Part shown: positions 1-11,010 of the stretch, piece after piece | Layout: every line of letters starts with the position of its first letter | Position numbering within the stretch: the first letter of the stretch is position 1 | Origin: Chaetoderma sp. LZ-2023a | Taxonomy: Eukaryota; Mollusca; Caudofoveata; Chaetodermatida; Chaetodermatidae | Assembly: GCA_034401795.1 (NCBI GenBank) | Contig: JAVVLW010001526.1 | Coordinates: 62,001 to 126,000, forward strand | Reading direction: 5' to 3' | DNA: 64,000 nt | The notes under the pieces: model-generated | Databases searched by the model: none | Told to the model about the DNA's origin: nothing | Seen by the model: the letters and a program-made list of their open reading frames with translations, nothing else | Made by a program: the position numbers and the translations under genes

Positions 1-598
1 AGAAGCCCGGACACCCTTGTGCCGGCTGAATAGCTCCCTTTTGTACGAGGGAATCTATCTCCTCCTCGATACACAACCTTTGCTCTGGATCTCTCGGAAT
101 GGGAGTCCAGACTGGCACTAGAGACAGTCGCGACGGCGGGCCTGTCATCCACTCTGGATGATACCCGACGGAAAGCCATCGCAAGACTAAACGGTCCTGA
201 GTTAACCATTCCCACTCTTGCATGTGGTCGGCTAGCCGGCCTCCCACCGGTCCACCTAGGGACCGCGGTGGACACGAGGCATGCAAGAGCGGCACTGTCT
301 CCGTCGCCATAAACACCGGAGTGGTTCTTACCGCGGTAACCGTCCCGTCAGGACCGATAACCACGCCCAGATCCTCGCGCGCCCCGCCCCGCCCCGCGCG
401 CACCTCGGTGCGCGGGCGGCTGCCTGGCTGACGGCGCCTGAGGAACCTGCGCCCCCCTCGCTGCTGGCCGAATCGCACGTGGCCGAGGCCGACGCTGCGA
501 CGGTGGCTGGCCTCTGACTTGGCCAGCACCACCTCGAGCCTGCAGGGGACGATACGCAGGGGCCGCGGCGCGAACGTTAGCACGACGCAGCACCTCAA
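1..598 (-). CDS. RT/RNase H ORF of element A, N-terminal part (partial at window edge)
   Basis: Minus-strand reading frame homologous to the start of the 793-residue RT ORF of elements C and E. It runs off the left edge of the window before the catalytic palm. It overlaps the 3' end of gag (348-598) in a different frame, as in the sister copies. No ATG is present at its upstream limit, so translation by +1 frameshift from gag or by reinitiation is possible (inference). The visible part contains the region before the first RT motif, ending near the conserved PRDPEQRLCIEE stretch. Confidence 0.6.
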   Translation of the reverse strand, partial: MRCCVVLTFAPRPLRIVPCRLEVVLAKSEASHRRSVGLGHVRFGQQRGGRRFLRRRQPGSRPRTEVRAGRGGAREDLGVVIGPDGTVTAVRTTPVFMATETVPLLHASCPPRSLGGPVGGRLADHMQEWEWLTQDRLVLRWLSVGYHPEWMTGPPSRLSLVPVWTPIPRDPEQRLCIEEEIDSLVQKGAIQPAQGCPGF

Positions 599-2408
599 AC
601 TGCTCGCGCAGCGCCCTCTGGTTATTCACCAGGGTGACCGTCTCCTGGAGGTGTCGACATCCCTCACCTCCAAAAAGACCAGGACCCGTCATAGGCGTAC
701 GCAGTAGCCTATTGTACAGGTCCTGAGACGGGCACAGATTGTCCAGGGCAAACGTGCGTCTTGCCCGGACACTCCTGGTCACCGCCCGAGTCATACAGTC
801 CAGCGCCAGGTTAATACCATCCTGGATGGCTCGCTGGACCGTGACCGGACTTGGCTGGCGCGATGCGGATGCCGTTACAACCCCCTGTAACAGCTGGGAG
901 ACGTGGGACAGAGCGGCAATCGAAGCCCTCCCACTCTCCTCCGCATCACGCAACGCGGTATTCGCCGAATGCAACGCGTTCGAGCACAAGACCCCCGTGT
1001 CAGAACGGGAGCCTGGCCGCGCATCCTCACCCAAAGCCGCGCAGTCATCCATGCTGGGCTTGGGTACCACACCGTACCGCTGGTAATCCAGGGGCACGAT
1101 GCGACAACGCCTGGCCACCTCGCGAGGGGCCTTCGCGAGACGTCCACTCGACTTAATGGACGACTCCGCCGCCTTGAACATGTCAACGACATGCTCCGCC
1201 AGCGGCAGAGAAGGCATAGCGTTAGCAGCCGGTTTCCCAGCTAACCACGGCCTGTGGTCACGCTGGCTAGCCGACTGCTCCACGGGCAGATCAGGCCTAA
1301 CGCTCACCAACCACTGGCACGCGTCAGACCAATCCTCCTCCGTGGCTAACTGCGAGCGCTCTACAAGACGGGGTCCTTCGTCTTCCTCCTGAGCGCAAGC
1401 AGCAGAGCTTGACGGCGGGTACGCTGATACACCTGGCAAGCCAGGTAAAACATGCAGGCCTGACAGCACCGGCATGACAATATCACTGGTTTGACCAGGA
1501 GCAGGCACCGTGGCAGAGCGCGGGGTATATACCGCCCCACCACGGTCCCGGCCAGCACCAGCAACACCCTCGGCAAGCCGAGGTATGCGGTACCGCTGGC
1601 CATCAGCAGCGCCCTGGGCCACCACCTGAGCCGCGGACTCTACTCCAGGGTGAGTAAAACCATGGAAGAAGCCGCCTGTATTCCCCGCGAGGGGTGCACA
1701 AACGTCTTCATCCATGTCCACGTCGTCAGACGGCGACCCTAGCAGGTAATCCTCATCACCCTGGTCAGAAAGATTAGACCCCGGGTCAGCAAAGAGAGCT
1801 CACCCGGGCTGACCAGGAATGGTGCCATAGGAGGTACTGGCCACCGCAGCGTGCGGATACCCCTGGACTGATAAGCAGCCCGCGGGTTCCAGCGACAACC
1901 GTCCACGGTCCCCTATCGGCGCGGCAATAAGCCTGCTGCCAGGGTCGTGGAACGCCCCCTCTAATGGGGCCACCTCTGAATCGTCGAACAACGGAAGCGG
2001 TCTAAGGAAAACCGATCCAGAGGCGGGGATTACCTGCTCCGAAGCCGATGATGAGGACAGTAAAGGATTTGGTCCAGGAAGCATGCCACGAAGCAACTCT
2101 GGAACCAAATCCTTTACTGTCCTCTTCATCTCTCCCAACATCTCGGTCCGGAAGGCCTCCATATCCACCGCGGACGAGACCTTCCCCTTACCCTTCCTAC
2201 TTACAACCTCTCGTTTCCGCTTCTTCTTCTTCTCCTCCTCTACCACCTTGTCCGTCGCCTGTAAGCACAAGAATTCGGACATTAACTCGCCCCCCCAGTG
2301 CTTACATATGTCACAATTAGCCAAGGGACCACAAGGGCTACATTGATAGCAAAGATGAGGCCAGAACTTATCATGTAGAAATCGTCCACAGGACGCGCAA
2401 CCCGGTCC
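348..2408 (-). pseudogene. Gag-like ORF, exon 2, element A (one nonsense codon)
   Basis: Putative nucleocapsid/gag protein of the DIRS element. The predicted exon begins at 2408, just after a pyrimidine-rich CTGTTTCAG acceptor, and is 687 codons long. The N-terminus carries CxxC...HxCxxCxxCx5CxxC, a likely zinc-binding motif. A Lys/Glu-rich helical stretch follows, then a conserved region with GPGLFG, and an Arg/Gly-rich tail ending at the stop at 348. A TTA leucine codon of the sister copies is a TGA stop at 1800-1802, which separates about 200 N-terminal codons from the rest. No start codon lies in frame upstream of the acceptor; the start is supplied by the small exon at 3170-3220. Role in particle assembly and RNA binding is inferred from position and from DIRS biology. 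Confidence 0.8.
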
Positions 2409-3169
2409 CTGAAACAGGGCAAAGGACGAGGAGTATGAGCAAACTAGTTAAGCTTAGACACTCAAACCAACTCAAAGAGAAGGAAACGATCATAAAGATC
2501 AATATACATCAGAAACCAGCATAGCGACTTGAATTGCTGATAAATACATAGCCAGGCTGATTATGACGTCATTAATCCCGTGACAGGAAAAATTCGATCC
2601 CAACAAAACATCCAAGTGCAAGGACGAATTGTATGCTGAATGGATACGTCGACTACACAACCATCAGATACACATAGATAACTCTTTTCTGGCAAAAATG
2701 TTAATTATCTCCCTTTGCTTTCTATAATTAACATCACCACATTATCAATAACTAGAGACCTGACACCTTGTATAGACAAACCATCCAACGTGACGAACCG
2801 GAGTACTCCACCACCTGCACGCCTCTTAACTCTCTCCACCTCATGGGGAAGGAATTGGATCAAGAGGGCAAAGTGAGAAGACCTTTATACTAGGCCTCCA
2901 ACTCACTGGACATAATTTTTCATTTGGTTAGATAACCTAACAGTGTTAGTAGGAAATGGAACCATGGTGGAGAGAAAACTAACTCTCTGCTGCTGTGATG
3001 CCACCACCTAGCGTCATACAGACCTGTGGACATAAACAGAAAGAGAAATTAGCCTTAGGTAGCACCGAGTTGACATAAACCAACTAACCAAGGCGCTTAT
3101 CACGGTAAACGCGAGTCCCGGAAACACAATACACCGGGAAGAAAACTCGCTAATTTTACTAGAAGTCAC
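2409..3169 (-). other. Predicted gag intron, element A
   Basis: 761 bases between donor CAG|GTGACT and acceptor CTGTTTCAG on the minus strand. It is a phase 0 intron. The same borders are present in C, E and F (772, 760 and 762 bases). No other gene is visible inside. Confidence 0.65.
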
Positions 3170-3220
3170 CTGATTTAAAGGTCCTAGGTCCCCCTGTGGC
3201 GAAGTGATCCTTCCTGCCAT
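3170..3220 (-). CDS. Gag exon 1, element A
   Basis: ATG followed by 16 more codons (MAGRITSPQGDLGPLNQ), ending exactly at a CAG|GTGACT splice donor. Joining to the acceptor at 2409 keeps the gag frame (phase 0). The equivalent 51-base exon is found in C, E and F with a few residue changes. This explains why gag exon 2 has no ATG. Confidence 0.65.
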
Positions 3221-3505
3221 CCAAATCAGTGACTATCACTCCAAAATAACACCACTTAAACAGTTTAAGAGTAAGAAAAAGCTTTTGCACAAAAAGACAT
3301 GTGTGATCTCTCTGCCAATAATCTAGCAAAGAGGAAGTGCTAGTCTGCGCATGCGCGGTGGTGGGGCTGGCATCCGCCAGACTACGCTCTGACTCCCTGC
3401 CCAGTAGGGGCACCTAACTGTTTTAATCTGAGTGTTTATTGAGTGAAAGCCAATATTTAGCAATATCAAAAGTATTAGGGAGGTAAGTATACTCTTGAAG
3501 TGAAA

Positions 3506-5460
3506 CAAGGTGTGTGTAGTACAAGGTGTGTGCTAAGTACAAGGTGTGTGTAGTACAAGTTGTGTGTTTTACAAGGTGTGTAGTACAAGGTGTGTGTAGT
3601 ACTAGATGTGTGTAGTACAAGGTGTGTGTAGTACAAGTTGTGTGTAGTACAAGGTGTGTTTAGTGCAAGGTGTGTGTAGTACAAGGTGTGTGTAGTACAA
3701 GGTGTGTGTAGTACAAGCTGTGTGTAGTACAAGGTGTGAGTAGTACAAGGTGAGTTTAGTACAAGGTATGTGTAGTAGTACAAGGTGTGTGTAGTACAAG
3801 GTGTGTGTAGTACAAGGTGAGCTTAGTACAAGGTGTGTGTAGTATAAGGTGTGTAGTAGTACAAGTTGTGTGCTAAGTACAAGGTGTGTTTCGTACAAGG
3901 TGTGTTTAGAGCAAGGTGAGCTTAGTACAAGGTGTATGTAGTACATGGTGTGTGTAGTACAAGGTGTGTGTAGTACAATGTGTGTGTAGTACAAGGTGTG
4001 AGTAGTACAAGCTGTGTGTAGTACAAAGTGCGTGTAGTACAAGGTGCATGTAGTACAAGGTGTGTGTAGTACAAGGTGTGTGTAGTAAAAGGTGTGTTTA
4101 GTACAAGTTGTGTGTAGCACAAGGTGTGTTTAGTACAAGGTGTGCGTAGTACAAGGTGTGTGTAGTACAAGGTGTGTGTAGTACAAGGTGTGTGCTAAGT
4201 ACAAGGTGTGTGTAGTACAAGTTGTGTGTTTTACAAGGTGTGTAGTACAAGGTGTGTGTAGTACAAGGTGTGTGTAGTACAAGTTGTGTGTAGTACAAGG
4301 TGTGTTTAGTACAAGGTGTGTTTAGTACAAGGTGTGTGTAGTACAAGGTGTGTGTAGTACAAGGTGTGTGTAGTACAAGGTGTGTGTAGTACAAGTTGTG
4401 TGTTGTACAAGGTGTGTGTAGTACAAGGTGTGTTTAGTACAAAGTGCGTGTAGTACAAGGTGCATGTAGTACAAGGTGTGTGTAGTACAAGGTGTGTGTA
4501 GTAAAAGGTGTGTTTAGTACAAGTTGTGTGTAGTACAAGGTGTGTTTAGTGCAAGGTGTGTGTAGTACAAGGTGTGTGTAGTACAAGGTGTGTGTAGTAC
4601 AAGGTGTGTTTAGTACAAGGTGTGTGTAGTACAAGGTGTGCTTCGTACAAGCTGTGTTTAGTACAAGGTGTGTGTAGTACAAGTTGTGTGTTGTACAAGG
4701 TGTGTGTAGTACAAGGTGTGTTTAGTGCAAGGTGAGCTTAGTACAAGGTATGTGTAGTAGAAGGTGTGTGTAGTACAAGGTGTGTGCTAAGTACAAGGTG
4801 TGTGTAGTACGAGGTGTGTGTAGTACACGGTGTGTGTAGTACAAGGTGTGTGCTAAGTACAAGGTGTGTGTAGTACGAGGTGTGTAGTACAAGGTGTGTG
4901 CTAAGTACAAGGTGTGTGTAGTACAAGGTGTGCGCTAAGTACAAGCTGTGTGTAGTACAAGGTATGTGTAGTACAAGGTGAGCTTAGTACAAGGTGCGTG
5001 TAGTACAAGGTGTGTGTAGTACAAAGTGTGTGCTAAGTACAAGGTGTGTGTAGTATGAGGTGTGTGTAGTACAGGGTGTGTGCTAAGTACAAGGTGTGTG
5101 TAGTACAAGGGGTGTGTAGTACAAGATGAGCTTAGTACAAGGTGTGTGTAGTACAAGGTGTGTGTAGTACAAGGTGTGTGTAGTACAAGGTGTGTGCTAA
5201 GTACAAGGTGTGTGCTAAGTACAAGGTGTGTGTAGTACAAGGTGTGTGTAGTACAAGGTGTGTGCTAAGTACAAGGTGTATGTAGCATGAGGTGTGTGTA
5301 GTACAAGGTGTGTGTTGTACAAGGCGAGTTTAGTACAAGGTGTGTTCAGTACAAGGCAAGTTTTTAGTACAAGGTGTGTTTAGTACAAGATGAGCATAGT
5401 ACAAGTAGTGTGTAGCACAAGGTCTGCATAGTACAAGATGTTTTAAGTACAAGCTACACA
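3506..5460. repeat. Minisatellite, 16-bp unit (TGTAGTACAAGGTGTG)
   Basis: About 120 degenerate copies of a 16-bp unit. Variants include CTAAGTACAAGGTGTG and TTTAGTACAAGGTGAG. Three units are 48 bases, so translations show a 16-residue period and long stop-free frames that are not genes. The array starts at the very base after the end of DIRS element A and decays towards 5460. Confidence 0.95.
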
Positions 5461-5577
5461 CACACATGTTACCCCGGTTTATACTTTTGGGAATTTGGAC
5501 CTACACTCTAGTTGAAAATCATGATTTTATTACAAAATCGATCGCGATGTTTAAATGTGAAAATCGTGCAAGCCTAT

Positions 5578-5965
5578 TTTAACTGACATCATTTCAGGTG
5601 CCATCATTTCAGGTGCCATCATTTCAGGTGCCATTATTTCAGGTGACATCACTTCAACTGACATCATTTCAACTGACATCACTTCAAATGACATCATTTC
5701 AGGTGACATCATTTCAGGTGATATCATTTCAACTGACAACACTTCAACTGGCATCATTTCAACTGACATCATTTCAACTGACATCATTCAACTGACACCA
5801 TTCCAGGTAACATCATTTCAACTGACATCATTTCAATTGACATTATTTCAACTGACATTTCAACCAAAATCATTTCAACTGACATCATTTCAGATGACAT
5901 GATTCTAGGTGACATCAGTTCAACTGACATCATTTTAACTAACATTATTTCAACTGATACCACGA
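5578..5965. repeat. Satellite, 15-bp unit (TGACATCATTTCAAC)
   Basis: About 25 copies of a 15-bp unit alternating between TGACATCATTTCAAC and TGCCATCATTTCAGG types. The period is a multiple of three, so both strands show spurious open frames. Confidence 0.93.
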
Positions 5966-6478
5966 TCAGAAGTTGCCCTTAAAAGAGACCTTTCATCAGT
6001 GCTTTATCAGACTAAGGTGATGAAGCAGGACTTGCAGTTGCTTAATTTGAATACAATCTTAAGAACAGTAGACAATTAACCTTGCAATAAAACCAATAGA
6101 GGTATCCAAAATGGATCTCTCAAGTATCTGATATCATGATCAACTACGTTACATGTTAGCCAACGTCACAATCCAAATAACATATCTCCATCACAAAATT
6201 ACAATTAAATGAAGCTTCTCTCGAATATTTTGAAACTAACTTGACTAGGAGCTGCTGTTGCCTATGGCAGCATCAGCCCACAGTCAAGTTAGTTTCAAAA
6301 CATTCAACAGATTACCTGTATCGTTACCTTTAAATTTAGATCCTGAGAATTCCGGTTTCAAAGTATCAAATCGAGTCCACACGTGTAAAAACCTGGTGGA
6401 TCTTAGTTAGAAATGGGCAGGGTATATAGTTAGAGATACCTTTCTTTCTGAATATTTTGCTGAATGTTCGTGTTGAAG
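5966..6478. other. Non-coding, dispersed repeats and a small inverted repeat
   Basis: AT-rich sequence without a supportable gene. A foldback at about 6222-6304 pairs GAATATTTTGAAACTAACTT with its complement. The same TTGAATATTTTGAAACTAA phrase recurs near 42185, 55264, 56019 and 56224, so it is a dispersed repeat. Confidence 0.6.
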
Positions 6479-6716
6479 TTAACTCTTTAACATTGAAATT
6501 TGTTCATGAAAATTTAAATCTTCTCATAGATGTCCATTTACAGACCAAGAGAAAACTGTTTTTGAAAATTTACCACCGGAATGATTGGCTCTGTTATCGA
6601 GCCAGACATTCCAGTGGTAAATTTTCAAAAATAGTCTTCTCTTGGTCTGCAAATGGACATTTCTCAAGACCGCTGCAGAAGCCCATTTTTGGCTGATATG
6701 AGGGTTGAGGTGTTAA
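6479..6716 (-). repeat. TTAA-flanked palindromic MITE-like repeat, copy 1
   Basis: About 238 bases bounded by TTAA, in reverse orientation relative to the copies at 42870 and 55309. The centre is a near-perfect palindrome around GACTGGCTC/GAGCCAG. The outer arms hold TGTCCATTTGCAGACCAAGAG and its complement. Confidence 0.8.
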
Positions 6717-6757
6717 TAAGCAGAATCTAAAGAACAGGATATCAATCAGCACCATAC

Positions 6758-6911
6758 CGTAGTTCCCTGAGCAGCCTCCGCATCTTTGGCATTCGCCAGC
6801 TTGACATTCAGAACCTGTTTATTTTTCAGACTATGAGCAAGCTTTTCTGTTGTTTGCTCAATCTGATTAATGTATGCAGCATGCAAGGATCGAGCACAGC
6901 CAAGATCTTTG
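6758..6911 (-). CDS. Host coiled-coil gene, exon h
   Basis: 154-base exon between a TTTTCCTATCAG acceptor and a CTACG|GTATGG donor. It starts in phase 2, completing the split codon left by the exon at 31901-32043, and ends in phase 0. It encodes 51 residues including YINQIEQTTEKLAHSLKNK, a heptad-like, charged coiled-coil pattern. It is the most downstream exon of the gene found here. The intron before it is 24,989 bases and contains DIRS elements B, C and D. The next exon must lie below 6758, probably outside the window. Family assignment (CCDC178-like) is tentative. Confidence 0.7.
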
Positions 6912-7129
6912 CTGATAGGAAAAGATATATACACAGTTGTAATCTTGTGTTCCGTTAGAACATTAAACAAGAGGCCCAAGGGCCTGTGGCGCTCACCCGG
7001 ACCATTGGCATTTAAACCTTTTGCATTTAAATAGACATGATGGATAATTTTTAGAAAATATGAGAAGGCCACCAAAAGATTGACCAATCGAGACTCTTGT
7101 TTAATATGTTGAAGCCTACTGTCATAGGA

Positions 7130-8510
7130 TCGTTTCACCCAAGTTTTGTTGAAATCAGGCCATTGATTGAAGGAGTACAGTTTTTAAATTGGTCAGGAAA
7201 ACCTTCAGAAAATCAGAGATTGCTGCCAAAACAGTGACCTATCAAAATTCTGAATAAAGATTTTAGAGGCTAAGACAATAGGATCCTTCCAGCCAAATTT
7301 GGTTGAAATTGTCCAAGCGATTAATGAGTAGCATTTTATATGAATTCCCATTTTTCGGAAAATCAAAGATGGCCACCATCAAATTCAAGCCGCCCAAGTA
7401 GTTAATGAGTAGACGATTTTGGAAAATTCAAGATGGCCACCGAACAAATTAACAAATAAAAATTCTATATACACGCTCTGAAACATACCACTTTCGGGTC
7501 CTTCCAGCCGAGTTTGCCTGAACTTGTTTAAGCGGTTAATGAGGAGTACCCTTTTAACTGATTTCCCAAAATGTTCAGAAAATTCAAGATGGGCGTCAAA
7601 AAAATGGACCAATCACAATTCTGTATACAAGTTCTGAAATCTACCAGACTAGTATCCTTCCAGCCAAGTCTGGTTGAAATTTCTCAAGCAGTTAATGAGT
7701 AGCGTTTAAAACGATTTCCTGCCATCGTTCAGAAAATCCAAGATGTTTGCCTGAAAAATTGAACAATCAAAATTCTGTGTACATGTTTTAAAACCAACCA
7801 GCCTAGTATCCTTCCAGACAAATCTGGTTGAAATTTTTCCAGTAGTTAATGCGGAGTAGCGTTTTAAACAATTTCCCGCCATTTTTCGGAAAATTAAAGA
7901 TTGTTGCCACAAAAATTGACCAATCCAAATTCTGTATATATATTCTGAAGCATACTACACTAGAGTTCTTCCATCCAAGTTTGATTGAAATCAGCCCAGC
8001 AAAGGCTGGTGGAGATTGCTCGAGCAGTTAATGAGGAGTAGGGTTTTAAATGTATTTCTCCTATTAGAGGCCTATGCCTTAATAGAAGCCTACCCCAAAA
8101 CTCAGCAATGTCAGTCTCTAGCTTTGCTTAGCACTTTGAAAACGGGAAAAACGGGAAAAAACCCTAATACAAGCCTACCCCAAAACTAGGCATCTTGGTC
8201 AGATAAACTTTTTCTAAATATTGACATTAATAAATAATTCGTCTTTCATTACTTCAAAATTTGTCATTCTGTAGACCAATTCTGAAACCTACCCACCTAG
8301 GGTCATTCCAGCTAAGGTTGATTGAAATCAGCCAAGCGGTTAATGAGGATTAGCCTTTTAACTGATTCCCCCAAAACTGTTGGAAAATCCAAGATGGTCG
8401 CCAGAAAAATTGACCAGTCAAAATTTTGTATACGAGTTCCGAAGCAGCTGCATTCTATCCAAGTCTGGTTGAAATCGTCCTAGCAGTTAATGAGGAGTAG
8501 CATCGACGGT
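7130..8510. repeat. Degenerate tandem repeat, roughly 130-150 bp unit
   Basis: About eight diverged copies of a unit containing CCTTCCAGCCAAGTCTGGTT, GTTAATGAGGAGTAG, AAAATCCAAGATGG and AATTCTGTATACA. Non-coding intronic or intergenic repeat. Confidence 0.8.
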
Positions 8511-9125
8511 TTCCAGCCTTTTTTTTATCGCGATTATTCGATTAATTGCAGCTGTACTGGTGATGATGGCTTGGAGGCAAAGCTATCAAAACCGCTAGTA
8601 TTGGCAATATCCGAAAAAGCTACAAACTTTACTTCAAATGCAAATTGCTAACACAAAGCTTGAAAAAACGAAAATTGGTATCGCAGCTCAGCTCACTAAA
8701 ATGCCTCCAGTCTAATTGCCAGATAGTAATATGTTTTTCGAAATCACAATTAATATGCTATTATAAACACATTATCAATACAATGTCGCAAGACCAAAAC
8801 AGCCCAAGAAAATTTAAAATTCAGCTAGGTGTGTCGCAGAGGTTTTACTTGATTTACTAGATTGCAGGACTTCCACAATTATGCTACTACAGTGGTTCTC
8901 CGGGTTTGTGCAATAATTCTAACCCGGGAGAAATGGCACTGTGTTGAAAGCTCCGAAAACTGTTTAAAAAAAATAAAAGCGGATTTAAACATTTGAATGT
9001 TTTATTTCATCAAAACAAGCCACAAAATAAGAAGTAATATAGATGTAATGCATGATTTGCAAACCTTTTTCATATTCACCTGGGTTAATATCATGGGAAA
9101 ATGTAAGTCGACTTTACATATGAAA
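8511..9125. other. AT-rich non-coding flank of element B
   Basis: No gene seen. A short TATCGCGATTATTCGATTAA phrase near 8527 is related to a similar phrase near 23275 on the other side of element B. Confidence 0.5.
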
Positions 9126-9380
9126 ATAAGTAAATTTGGCAAATTTCTTTTTCACGAGTGAGATGACATACTTACCTCCCTAACACTCTTGATATACTAA
9201 TATATCGGCTCTAATTTCAATAATATTCAGAATTATAAAAAGTTAGGTGCCCCTAATGGGCAGGTGGAAATACACAGTCATGCACATGACAAACACCACC
9301 CTCTGCGCATGCGCACACCGGTACTTCCGTTACTAAATATTGGCTGACATAGAAGCAACTATTCAATAGCCAAAGGACCA

Positions 9381-9403
9381 GGCCTCCGTGGGGTGGTGAG
9401 GCC
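9381..9403. other. Conserved hairpin between left ITR and ICR, element B
   Basis: GGCCTCC-GTGGGGTGG-TGAGGCC. The loop is identical to that of family 1 while the stem bases differ and still pair. Confidence 0.6.
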
Positions 9404-9413
9404 GGGATCCCGT

Positions 9414-9513
9414 TAGGGAGGTAAGTATGTCATCTCACTCGTGAAAAAGAAATTTGCCAAATTTACTTATTTCACATCATGAGAACATACTTACCTCCCT
9501 AACACTCTTGATA
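9414..9513. repeat. Internal complementary region (ICR), element B
   Basis: First half (to 9469) is the reverse complement of the left end starting at 9126. Second half (from 9470) is the reverse complement of the right end finishing at 23197. This is the DIRS arrangement that templates circle formation. Confidence 0.9.
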
Positions 9514-9712
9514 AAAACCAGAATTTGAAAGTAAATTTTGGTGGGAGGGAGGCAAGGTCCTGAAAACCCGCACACCCTCGAAGAGGCTAGGCTCTTTGAA
9601 TTCTCAAGAGATTTAAAACATCTGAAATTGTGACTGAAACCACAACCAGGAATAGAATTTTGCATCGGATAATCGACCGATGAAGAGAGATTGATCAAAA
9701 GGCAAATGCGCT

Positions 9713-9724
9713 CCCCCCCCCCCC
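9713..9724. other. Poly-C (coding-strand poly-G) tract, element B
   Basis: Twelve C. On the coding strand it reads AGAAAGAG then G12, a purine run resembling a polypurine tract. It lies 367 bases downstream of the YR stop. Confidence 0.6.
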
Positions 9725-9937
9725 TCTTTCTGAGGAAGGTTTAGGAAAAAACGCTGCTTTAAATGACTAGCACGTTCTCTAATACTTAATGAAAGTATTA
9801 CTAGACATTGGAAAAAGAAGAATTGCTTCTATTTCAAAAACTCTCTGAAACACCACAATTAAGAGACATTAACCATCACCATATTAAAAAATAAAATGAC
9901 ACCATCACCAAGACAGAAAATGGTCATAACTACTGAC

Positions 9938-9964
9938 CTCTGATGTCTTGAACGCGGCACTCAT
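9938..9964 (-). other. 3' mini-exon candidate with splice donor, element B
   Basis: ATG plus eight codons (MSAAFKTSE) ending at GAG|GTCAGT, 127 bases downstream of the YR stop. A start-plus-donor arrangement occurs at the same position in C, E, F, D and G. Confidence 0.4.
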
Positions 9965-10090
9965 CTCTTCCCCCACCGGATGAAGAGAAGTGTACCAGCT
10001 AATAGTAGGGATACCCTACCACCAAATGTGATATTTGAAAATAGCAGAGGAGGCAAACTATTTACAAACATAAACCTCTGCATAAATATT

Positions 10091-11010
10091 TTATTTCCTG
10101 AGGACTGAGATGGCGAGTGGGTTAGAAGTGTCACGAAGGTTATGGTCGGTAAATCTTGACTCACAGTGCCACTGGGCTACTGACATGATGTCTTCAATAG
10201 AAACACCATTAAATAATGCCATGGAAGTTACCACACCATGGACACTATGAGCCTTGGCTCTATCTACCTGGATTCCAGTGGCCGTTTTATGACAGAATTG
10301 GATACATTCCACTATCCATCTGGAAATAGTGTCTCTTGACGCCCTACCATGGGGTTCAATATATGACAACCATAGGGAACATGGGTCCGTCCGCCAAACC
10401 TGAGTTCTTTTCTTGTACTTATTCAAAGCAAGGACTGGACACCATACTTTAGCACCAGGATCATATCTGGTTAAGGCAGGTAAAATAATAGGTTTACCCG
10501 GATACTTTAAAGATTGATTCTTAGCCAAGAAATTCAATCTTGGTAGAAGCTTAAGGCCTTCACCTGTAACTATATAATGGTCAGGCTCAGCAGACAAGGC
10601 ATCGATTTCACTCCTGCGTCTGGCTGAAGCCGCCGCCGCCACTAAAAATACAGCTTTAAGTGTCAATAATTTTACAGATATAGCACTAAGTGGTTCAAAA
10701 GGATTACCACTCAAAACCTGCAGCACCAAAGAAAGACTCCATGACGGTGTCAGTGGAGGATTTCTAAGGTCTGAGATATCATACAGGTGACAGAGAAAAT
10801 CAGCTACTACCTGAATAGATGCTTCCATCGGATTGATACATCTCTTTGAGCACCATTCTGCAAATCTGTTGATTTTATAATTATAAGCTCTGGAGGTTGA
10901 CCCACAAAACCCCATGGCTCTGGCAATGAAATTGGCTGCTTGCTCAGAAAAGCCCTCCTTAATCACGGATTGTTTGACAACATCCATGCAGTCAATCGAA
11001 ACATTGACGG
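10091..11010 (-). pseudogene. Tyrosine recombinase domain, element B (internal deletion)
   Basis: C-terminal catalytic domain of the DIRS recombinase that inserts the circular DNA intermediate. Visible are the box A arginine in RRRSEIDAL, HxxH in place of HxxR in AHSVHGVV (the arginine is replaced by histidine), QWHCES and the nucleophile in FTDHNLRD, where tyrosine is replaced by asparagine. About 41 residues of the core-binding domain present in C and E (the stretch ending KGMGNLRP) are missing in frame near 10755. With the catalytic tyrosine and arginine lost, this copy cannot make an active recombinase. The overlapping upstream frame is fused to the RT frame by a deletion near 12190. Confidence 0.85.

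Larger units (their letters stand above)
1..3505 (-). mobile_element. DIRS-like element A, 5' (right) half only
   Basis: Tyrosine-recombinase retrotransposon of the same family as E and F, and nearly identical to them. Window base 1 corresponds to about base 36346 of element E, so the RT body, YR and left end lie outside the window. The right end is at 3505 (terminal bases CTTGAAGTGAAA), with a right terminal repeat at about 3313-3490. The next base starts a 16-bp minisatellite. Gag has one nonsense mutation, so this copy is probably non-autonomous. Confidence 0.9.

Noticed and set aside
3423-5240. Series of long minus-strand open frames rich in Tyr-Thr-His-Leu-Val-Leu
   Set aside because: Translations of the 16-bp minisatellite; the 48-base superperiod avoids stops by chance. 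No gene structure.
5551-5795. Open frames on both strands (MMSVEMM... and SFQVPSFQ...)
   Set aside because: Products of the 15-bp satellite, whose period is a multiple of three.
3506-5965. Possible CRISPR array
   Set aside because: Units are contiguous 15-16 bp repeats with no unique spacers, and the DNA is eukaryotic.
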